Source: Synergistaceae bacterium (GTDB lineage: Bacteria > Synergistota > Synergistia > Synergistales > Aminobacteriaceae). From it: DNA of 10,477 nt. The notes below the pieces were generated by a model, which was not told the DNA's origin, did not search any database, and was given only the letters and a program-made list of their open reading frames with translations. Positions within the stretch are counted from its first letter, which is position 1. Each line of letters opens with the position of its first letter. Position numbers and translations under genes: made by a program. The DNA is taken from contig WRKN01000081.1 in the NCBI GenBank assembly GCA_009778055.1, positions 1-10,477 on the forward strand, given 5' to 3'. Of this stretch, positions 6,321-10,477 are shown piece by piece.

Positions 6321-7180
6321 AAGCCGCCGCCTGGGCGTTGGAAGGGTTGCGCTTCTTCGCCGGGCGAGGATGGAGAGCCTCGTGTACGTCATCTTTGCTG
6401 CGGGGCATTTTGAAACTTTTTGCCCCGAGAGGGAAAACAGTGCTTTCAAATCTTGCCCTCGTATACCCTGAAAGTACGGAAAAATGGCGCGTTCAAATGA
6501 GACGGCGCGTCTACGACAGCCTGGGGTGGACGGTTACCGAGACGCTGGCGCTGCAGCGCGACCCGGCCCAGGCGTTGGACTGGATAGATGAAGTGGACGA
6601 CCCGCGCCACGTGGAGGAATTCCTCGCCAAAGGGAAAGGCGTTCTCCTTTTATCGGGGCACTACGGCAACTGGGAACTGCTGGCCGCATGGTACGCGCAG
6701 TATTTTGGGAAAAAGGGGCTGCGCAATTTCCAGGTAGTCGCGCAAAAAATAAAAGACGAAGACGTCGACCGCGTTGTCACACGCTGCCGCCGCAACGCCG
6801 GCGTCAATATCCTGCCCAAACATACCCCTACCCTGGATATCGTAAAACTCCTGAAGGGGGGGGCCCACGTCGGCGTCATGCCCGACGTGTCCTGGGTTGG
6901 AGGGCTTGTCCTGCCGTTTATGGGGCAGCCCTGCGCCAACACCATCGGCCCCGCCGTCCTCAGTATGCTGGGTTCCGTGCCTGTCGTTCCGGTGACGATA
7001 TACCGCGCGGCCCCTTTCAGACACAAGGTAGTTATCCTCCCGCCGCTTCAAGTGCCGGAAGGAGCGGACCGCCGCGTAAAAATAGAGCTTCTCACGCGCG
7101 AGATCAACTCCACCCTCGAAAAAATGATCGCGCCCCGACCGGAACAGTGGTTCTGGCTGCACAACAGGTGGAAAAAATAA
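6317..7180 (+). CDS. Lipid A biosynthesis acyltransferase (LpxL/HtrB family)
   Basis: Predicted inner-membrane acyltransferase that adds a secondary acyl chain to a lipid A precursor. The 287-residue protein carries the catalytic HX4E motif as H115 to E120 (SGHYGNWE), preceded by a hydrophobic stretch (GVLLLSG). The region GVMPDVSWVGG and the typical C-terminal PEQWFWLHNRW are also family marks. Length is close to the usual 290-310. Unlike E. coli LpxL, the N-terminal membrane segment is weak. The start codon overlaps the stop of the glycosyltransferase-like gene. Its presence implies a diderm envelope. Acyl chain and acceptor cannot be told, so lpxL versus lpxM is left open. Confidence 0.92.
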   Translation: MKAAAWALEGLRFFAGRGWRASCTSSLLRGILKLFAPRGKTVLSNLALVYPESTEKWRVQMRRRVYDSLGWTVTETLALQRDPAQALDWIDEVDDPRHVEEFLAKGKGVLLLSGHYGNWELLAAWYAQYFGKKGLRNFQVVAQKIKDEDVDRVVTRCRRNAGVNILPKHTPTLDIVKLLKGGAHVGVMPDVSWVGGLVLPFMGQPCANTIGPAVLSMLGSVPVVPVTIYRAAPFRHKVVILPPLQVPEGADRRVKIELLTREINSTLEKMIAPRPEQWFWLHNRWKK

Positions 7181-7211
7181 ACTCCCTCCTGCGCGAAGCG
7201 CGGGGGAGTTT
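7179..7211 (+). terminator. Stem-loop overlapping the acyltransferase stop codon
   Basis: AAACTCCC (7179-7186) pairs perfectly with GGGAGTTT (7204-7211). An inner GCGC/GCGC stem closes a GAA loop, with a small bulge between the two. Only three Ts end the structure, and the DUF3084 ribosome-binding site AAGGAG begins 4 nt later. It is therefore more likely a partial terminator or an mRNA processing or stability element than a strong terminator. Confidence 0.5.
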
Positions 7212-7228
7212 CGGAAGGAGAGAGAACC

Positions 7229-8293
7229 TTGCAGCCGCAGGTTTGGACTGATACAAATTGGACTTTGATAGTTTTGATCATCGCGGGCAGCGCCATCCTC
7301 GCCTACGCCGGCGACGTGCTGGGCTCCAAATATGGAAAACAGAGGATATCCATCTTCGGCCTTCGCCCCAGGCTCACCAGCCGTTTGATCACGGCCTTTA
7401 CCGGCATGTTCATCTCGGTCGTCGTCCTTGCGAGCTTGTCGTTTTTTTCCGAAAACGTAAGAACCGCGCTTTTCAGGATGAAGGCGCTCCAACAGGAGAC
7501 GGTTCAGCTTACGCATCAATTGCAGGCGACGGCTCTGAGCCTCGACATAACGCGCTTCGGAATGGAAACGCTGCAAAAAGACAGGGATATGCTCTTCAAC
7601 GAAAAAAACGACCTGGAGGCGATGACCTCGTCTTTGCGGGACGAAGCCGGCGATTTGCGGCGAAATCTTGACGTGATGCGCCTGGGAGCCATAACGGTAC
7701 AGGCGAACTCCCTTTTGGCGCAAAGGGTAATTCTTCCCGGCGCTTCGCGCGATACCCTCTCGGAAATAATGGCCGCCCTCGAAGGAAACGCCCGCGAGGA
7801 AGTGGCCGTCAAACGCTCGGAGAGGCGTCACACGGTTTCGGACGACGTAGTTCTGGTCATTGACCCCAAGGAAGGGGCCGAATTTGCCGCGCGCGCGGCA
7901 AATTACCCGGAGCGCCTTTACGTGCGCGTTCTGGCGGTTGAAAACACCGCGCTGGACGAGGTAGTCACGGTTCGTCTCGAAAGCGGGATAAGCTACCTTC
8001 TTTATAACGAGGGCGAGACCGTCCACCGCAAACTGGTCCGGCCCGAGGAAAGCGGGTTCAACGCGGAGGAGGCCCTGCATGTCTTTTTGCGTGAGCTGAG
8101 AAGCCATGCTATCAGAAACGGGGTGAGGCCCGACCCGGCTACATACAGCGTCGGTTCCCTGGAGGGAGAGGATTTTTTCGATACCGTGGAAGCGCTGAGG
8201 TCGATGAAAACTCCCACCATAATCAACGCCGTGGCGTTACAGGAAATATATACGGAAGGCCCTGTTAGGATTAAAATATTGCTGGAACAGTAA
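7229..8293 (+). CDS. DUF3084 domain-containing membrane protein
   Basis: A 354-residue protein of unknown function. It opens with a hydrophobic segment at about 11-33 and a second at about 54-74. The intervening stretch has GSKYGKQRISIFGLRPR, the pattern I associate with DUF3084. Residues about 78-150 are predicted coiled coil (regular L/M/E/Q heptad-like pattern). The C-terminal 160 residues look like a soluble mixed alpha/beta domain. The start is TTG 7229, 8 nt after AAGGAG (7215-7220). RNase HI follows after 14 nt. The position between envelope genes and RNase HI gives no clear function; a structural role at the membrane is only a guess. Confidence 0.85.
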   Translation: MQPQVWTDTNWTLIVLIIAGSAILAYAGDVLGSKYGKQRISIFGLRPRLTSRLITAFTGMFISVVVLASLSFFSENVRTALFRMKALQQETVQLTHQLQATALSLDITRFGMETLQKDRDMLFNEKNDLEAMTSSLRDEAGDLRRNLDVMRLGAITVQANSLLAQRVILPGASRDTLSEIMAALEGNAREEVAVKRSERRHTVSDDVVLVIDPKEGAEFAARAANYPERLYVRVLAVENTALDEVVTVRLESGISYLLYNEGETVHRKLVRPEESGFNAEEALHVFLRELRSHAIRNGVRPDPATYSVGSLEGEDFFDTVEALRSMKTPTIINAVALQEIYTEGPVRIKILLEQ

Positions 8294-8307
8294 GGAAGGG
8301 AAAATCT

Positions 8308-8787
8308 ATGGTCAGCGGCGTTAAAAAAACCCGGGTGGTTATTTACACCGACGGGGGGGCTACGCCCAACCCCGGGCTGGGAGGCTGGGGAGCCGTCCTG
8401 ATTTCGCCGGCCCACGGCGGGGCCAGGCGCGAGCTTTACGGCTCCGAACCCGGTACAACAAATAACCGCATGGAGCTGACGGCGGCCATAATGGCCTTGC
8501 GGGCATTGAAATATCCCTGCGCCGTAGATCTGTACACGGATTCAGCTTACATGAAGAACGCCTTTACCAGGGGATGGCTCGACAAGTGGCGAAACAACGG
8601 CTGGGTCACGTCGAACAAAGACCCCGTACTTAACAGGGATCTGTGGGAGGAGCTTTTCGACCTTTCTCTCAGGCACGATATAAATTGGCACTGGACGAAG
8701 GGGCACGCGTCGGACGAATTAAACAACCTTTGCGACGCGCTTGTGCAAAAGGCTAAAAGTGAAGCGCCGAAGAGAGAGAACGCGTGA
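8308..8787 (+). CDS. rnhA: Ribonuclease HI
   Basis: Cytosolic endonuclease that cleaves RNA in RNA/DNA hybrids, for example Okazaki primers and R-loops. The 159-residue length is typical. The catalytic residues are all seen: D15 in YTDGGATPNPG, E56 in NNRMELTAA, D78 in LYTDSAYM, and D143 in NNLCDALV, with H133 in WTKGHA as the mobile histidine. There is no N-terminal hybrid-binding domain. ATG 8308 lies 7 nt after AAGGAAGGG. It is the last gene of the rightward block, convergent with the ferredoxin gene. Confidence 0.97.
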   Translation: MVSGVKKTRVVIYTDGGATPNPGLGGWGAVLISPAHGGARRELYGSEPGTTNNRMELTAAIMALRALKYPCAVDLYTDSAYMKNAFTRGWLDKWRNNGWVTSNKDPVLNRDLWEELFDLSLRHDINWHWTKGHASDELNNLCDALVQKAKSEAPKRENA

Positions 8788-8837
8788 CGGGGATGAGAAA
8801 AAGAGAAAAAAATCCCGTCCGTTCCGCCGTTTCGGCG
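8786..8837. terminator. Convergent terminator region between rnhA and ferredoxin
   Basis: Two hairpins lie here. GACGGGGAT (8786-8794) pairs with ATCCCGTC (8812-8819) with one bulged G and a purine loop; its left arm overlaps the rnhA stop. CGCCG-TTT-CGGCG (8825-8837) is a compact stem. On the minus strand this second stem is followed, 12 nt on, by seven Ts (8812-8806), so it may end the ferredoxin transcript. Neither is a textbook terminator. Confidence 0.35.
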
Positions 8838-8857
8838 CCGGTCATCAGCGTTGCTCG

Positions 8858-9031
8858 TTACTGGGAGATGGCGCTGGTAGGGCAAGCCGGTACACAACTG
8901 CCACATTCGATGCAAGCGTCGACGTTGATGACGGCTTTGCTTTCCTCCATAGCGATGGCGTCTACCGGGCAAGTCCCGGGGCACGCCTCACAACCCACGC
9001 AGGTATCCGCGTTAACCACTGCTTTTGCCAT
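8858..9031 (-). CDS. Small 2x[4Fe-4S] ferredoxin
   Basis: A 57-residue electron carrier with two complete CxxCxxCxxxCP motifs: C11, C14, C17, C21 and C40, C43, C46, C50. Each should hold one [4Fe-4S] cluster, as in clostridial-type ferredoxins of about 55 residues. It would be a low-potential cytosolic partner of oxidoreductases such as 2-oxoacid:ferredoxin oxidoreductase or hydrogenase; none is encoded nearby. The ATG at 9031 has a perfect AGGAGG (9045-9040) 8 nt upstream and a promoter at 9070-9098, so it is probably a monocistronic, well-translated gene. It supports an anaerobic lifestyle. The one odd point is a proline right after C17 in the first motif. Confidence 0.95.
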   Translation of the reverse strand: MAKAVVNADTCVGCEACPGTCPVDAIAMEESKAVINVDACIECGSCVPACPTSAISQ

Positions 9032-9069
9032 AAAAATTCCCTCCTGTCTCGCTGCATAATAGAAACGTC

Positions 9070-9098
9070 ATTATATATGGAAAGGGTTTTCAAAACAA
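9070..9098 (-). promoter_or_regulatory. Promoter of the ferredoxin gene
   Basis: On the minus strand TTGTTT (9098-9093) and a perfect TATAAT (9075-9070) are separated by 17 bp. Transcription would start near 9063, leaving a leader of about 30 nt with a perfect ribosome-binding site. The element lies in the gap divergent from the nuclease gene. Confidence 0.55.
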
Positions 9099-9099
9099 T

Positions 9100-9753
9100 A
9101 TGAAACGACGCGCCAAATCCCGTAAAAAATCTAAATTTTTGTCAGTCTTTTATCGTTTCCTCACGCCGGCTCTGGTCGCCTGCCTGGCTGCCGTTTACCT
9201 GGCTCAGCCGCAGGGGTCTGTTTTTTCTTCTATTTCATCTTCTATTTCATCTTTTATACCGTCTTTCTTTTCATCTCCGTCTCCTGTTCCATCCTCGGCC
9301 GCGTTTGAGGTAGGTTTCTCGCCCAGGGGAAAATCCCTGAACATTATCCTGAACGGAATCAAAAGGGCGGAAGAGTCCGTAATTGTCGCGGCTTATTCTT
9401 TCACCAGCAAGCCTATATCCACCGCGCTTCTGGAAGCCCATAAACGCGGAATCAACGTCCGGGTGGTGGCGGACGCGAAGTCCAACAGCGGGCAATACTC
9501 CGCCGTTACGTTCCTCGCCAACCAGGGAGTGCCTGTCCGTGTCAACGACCGATACGCCATCTTTCACCACAAATTCATGGTGTTCGATGGCCGCCATGTA
9601 CAGACCGGCAGTTTCAACTACAGCGCGGCGGCTGTGGACAGAAACTCAGAAAATGTCCTCTTATTGATGAATGTCCCGGAAATAGCCGGGATATACTCAC
9701 AGGAGTGGCAACGGCTGTGGAATGAAAGCAAAGAGGTCAAACCGAATTACTGA
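9100..9753 (+). CDS. Phospholipase D-family nuclease, single HKD motif, exported or membrane-anchored
   Basis: A 217-residue protein of the PLD superfamily. The one HKD motif is complete: H156, K158, D163, then G170-S171 and N173 (HHKFMVFD ... TGSFN). Proteins with a single HKD motif, such as the Nuc endonuclease, act as dimers on DNA, so nuclease is more likely than lipase. The N-terminus is very basic (about nine K/R in twelve residues), followed by a hydrophobic segment at about 16-34, which suggests a signal peptide or membrane anchor. A Ser/Pro/Phe-rich linker (40-66), partly encoded by 12-bp repeats, joins it to the catalytic domain (67-210). The likely site is the periplasm. The start is ATG 9100, with GGAAAGGG 13 nt upstream, a weak arrangement. 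DNA uptake, DNA degradation or nutrition are possible roles. Confidence 0.9.
   Translation: MKRRAKSRKKSKFLSVFYRFLTPALVACLAAVYLAQPQGSVFSSISSSISSFIPSFFSSPSPVPSSAAFEVGFSPRGKSLNIILNGIKRAEESVIVAAYSFTSKPISTALLEAHKRGINVRVVADAKSNSGQYSAVTFLANQGVPVRVNDRYAIFHHKFMVFDGRHVQTGSFNYSAAAVDRNSENVLLLMNVPEIAGIYSQEWQRLWNESKEVKPNY
9226..9249 (+). repeat. 12-bp tandem repeat inside the nuclease gene (Ser-rich linker)
   Basis: TCTTCTATTTCA occurs twice in perfect tandem, followed by degenerate T/C-rich units to about 9273. Because 12 is a multiple of 3 the unit keeps frame and yields an SSIS-type repeat. Copy-number changes would lengthen or shorten the linker without breaking the gene. Confidence 0.8.
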
Positions 9754-9780
9754 TTTATTAATTAATTTATTAATTTATTT
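9753..9780. repeat. 28-bp pure A/T tract with 12-bp period after the nuclease gene
   Basis: ATTTATTAATTA, ATTTATTAATTT and ATTT follow one another, starting on the last base of the nuclease stop codon. It contains the palindrome TTAATTAA. It lies between two convergent genes that are only 31 nt apart, and no GC-stemmed terminator is present there. Confidence 0.8.
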
Positions 9781-9784
9781 CGCG

Positions 9785-9982
9785 TCATTCGCAAAAATCT
9801 CTGATGAACTCCGGCCAGCCGTCCGCTACGTCCGTCAGGTAGTCTTCGTAGCTCTCGAACATGGTGGAGGTAATGGCATACTCCACGTAAACGTCCTTCT
9901 CCAGATCCGGGAGGTCCTGCGAGCCGGCAAGGTAAAACGTATCGAAATGTTTGTTGCGAGAAAATATACCGCTCAAATTCAC
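9785..9982 (-). CDS. Small acidic hypothetical protein
   Basis: A 65-residue protein that I do not recognise. It is strongly acidic (about 14 D/E against 4 K/R) and rich in F, Y and W, with no cysteine motif, signal peptide or membrane segment; it should be a soluble cytosolic protein. AGGAG (9990-9986) lies 3 nt before GTG 9982 and 9 nt before an in-frame TTG at 9976, so the TTG may be the true start and the protein 63 residues. An in-frame stop just upstream of the ribosome-binding site rules out a longer form. It follows tpiA on the same strand but beyond a strong terminator, and no clear promoter was found between, so expression may be low or depend on read-through. Confidence 0.65.
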   Translation of the reverse strand: MNLSGIFSRNKHFDTFYLAGSQDLPDLEKDVYVEYAITSTMFESYEDYLTDVADGWPEFIRDFCE

Positions 9983-10014
9983 CCACTCCTTTACTTTTTA
10001 CCTTAAGGATATTC

Positions 10015-10044
10015 AAAAAGGCGGCTCGGCAAGCCGCCTTTTTT
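10015..10044. terminator. Strong bidirectional intrinsic terminator after tpiA
   Basis: AAAAAGGCGGCT and AGCCGCCTTTTT pair perfectly around the 5-nt loop CGGCA. T runs flank the GC stem on both strands. It lies 8 nt beyond the tpiA stop codon and should end the tpiA transcript. Confidence 0.93.
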
Positions 10045-10051
10045 CGTAATT

Positions 10052-10477
10052 TTATATCCCCGCGTAGCCCTTGTATATCTGCAGGAACGAGTCCGCTTTC
10101 AGGGACGCGCCGCCCACCAAAGCCCCGTCTATAGAGTCCATGGACAAAAGCTCCTTCGCGTTGCCCGGGTTGACGCTGCCGCCGTACAAAACGACGACCG
10201 ATTTCGCGCCCATTTCGCCGAGCAATTTTTTGCTGTAAGCGCATGCCTCCTGCGCCTCGGCTGAAGTGGCGGACTTCCCCGTTCCGATCGCCCATACCGG
10301 CTCATAAGCATAAATTATCTTTTCGAGTTCGGCGGCGCTCAAAGCCGACAACGCCTTAATCTGGCGGGATACCACGTCGAAGGTCTTGTTCCCCTCGCGC
10401 TCCTCCAACGTCTCCCCGTAGCAGAAGACCGGGACAACGCCCGCGTCGAGGGCAGCCTTTACCTTCTTTGCTATGAG
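10052..10477 (-). CDS. tpiA: Triosephosphate isomerase, C-terminal part (5' end outside window)
   Basis: Glycolytic enzyme that interconverts dihydroxyacetone phosphate and glyceraldehyde 3-phosphate. The last 141 residues are present and the frame is open to the window edge, so the gene continues to the right; about 110 residues, including the catalytic lysine and histidine, are missing. The catalytic glutamate is E59 of the visible part, in YAYEPVWAIGTGKSAT, which also includes the mobile loop 6. The phosphate-binding YGGSVNP (99-104) and LVGGASL (120-126) motifs are intact. Upstream VPVFCYGETLEER matches the conserved strand and helix before it. The stop at 10054-10052 is followed by a strong terminator. 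The identification is certain. Confidence 0.97.
   Translation of the reverse strand, partial: LIAKKVKAALDAGVVPVFCYGETLEEREGNKTFDVVSRQIKALSALSAAELEKIIYAYEPVWAIGTGKSATSAEAQEACAYSKKLLGEMGAKSVVVLYGGSVNPGNAKELLSMDSIDGALVGGASLKADSFLQIYKGYAGI

Noticed and set aside
6650..8107. Long minus-strand open frame of 485 codons opposite the acyltransferase and DUF3084 genes
   Set aside because: It spans two plus-strand genes with clear family motifs and their intergenic hairpin, and its translation has no recognisable motif. It is a mirror of GC-rich codon use.
9032..9099. A clear rightward promoter for the nuclease gene
   Set aside because: AT-rich hexamers such as CATAAT (9055-9060) exist, but none has a matching -35 at 16-18 bp.
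8741..9103. Plus-strand open frames across the rnhA-ferredoxin gap
   Set aside because: They overlap the minus-strand ferredoxin, whose eight cysteines, ribosome-binding site and promoter are far stronger evidence.

Overview
The window looks like a chromosomal segment of a moderately GC-rich, diderm (outer-membrane) anaerobe. The pointers are a lipid A-type acyltransferase (lpxL/htrB-like), a stand-alone 2x[4Fe-4S] ferredoxin, a DUF3084 membrane protein next to RNase HI, and frequent TTG starts with strong Shine-Dalgarno sequences. Taken together this resembles Synergistota, but that assignment is an inference from gene content, not a database match. No phage, insertion sequence, CRISPR array, tRNA or rRNA was seen.

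Layout. Positions 1-300 hold a gene edge of uncertain orientation, two strong stem-loops and a possible leftward promoter. A membrane-anchored polysaccharide deacetylase follows on the minus strand (301-1011). Divergent from it, a dCMP deaminase (1173-1682) and an HD-domain hydrolase (1698-2267) form a tight pair that suggests deoxynucleotide metabolism. Next comes a two-component system: a NarL/FixJ-type response regulator (2392-3030) and a sensor kinase with almost no extracellular domain (3055-4113), ending at a terminator-like hairpin.

The next block, all on the plus strand with small gaps, is tyrS (4186-5469), a glycosyltransferase-like protein (5481-6320), an lpxL/htrB-type acyltransferase overlapping it by 4 nt (6317-7180), a DUF3084 coiled-coil membrane protein (7229-8293) and RNase HI (8308-8787). 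The middle of this block is envelope related. A stem-loop at the lpxL stop codon may adjust expression of the last two genes.

A small ferredoxin gene (8858-9031, minus) with its own promoter lies convergent to RNase HI and divergent from an exported or membrane-anchored single-HKD phospholipase D-family nuclease (9100-9753). The right end holds a 65-residue acidic protein of unknown function (minus), a perfect intrinsic terminator and the 3' part of tpiA (minus, running off the window).

The points most worth a second look are the structured region at the left edge, the deaminase/HD pair, the glycosyltransferase-like protein with both acidic motif positions substituted, the 12-bp-period repeats at both ends of the nuclease gene, and the small acidic protein. 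No convincing new multi-gene system was found.
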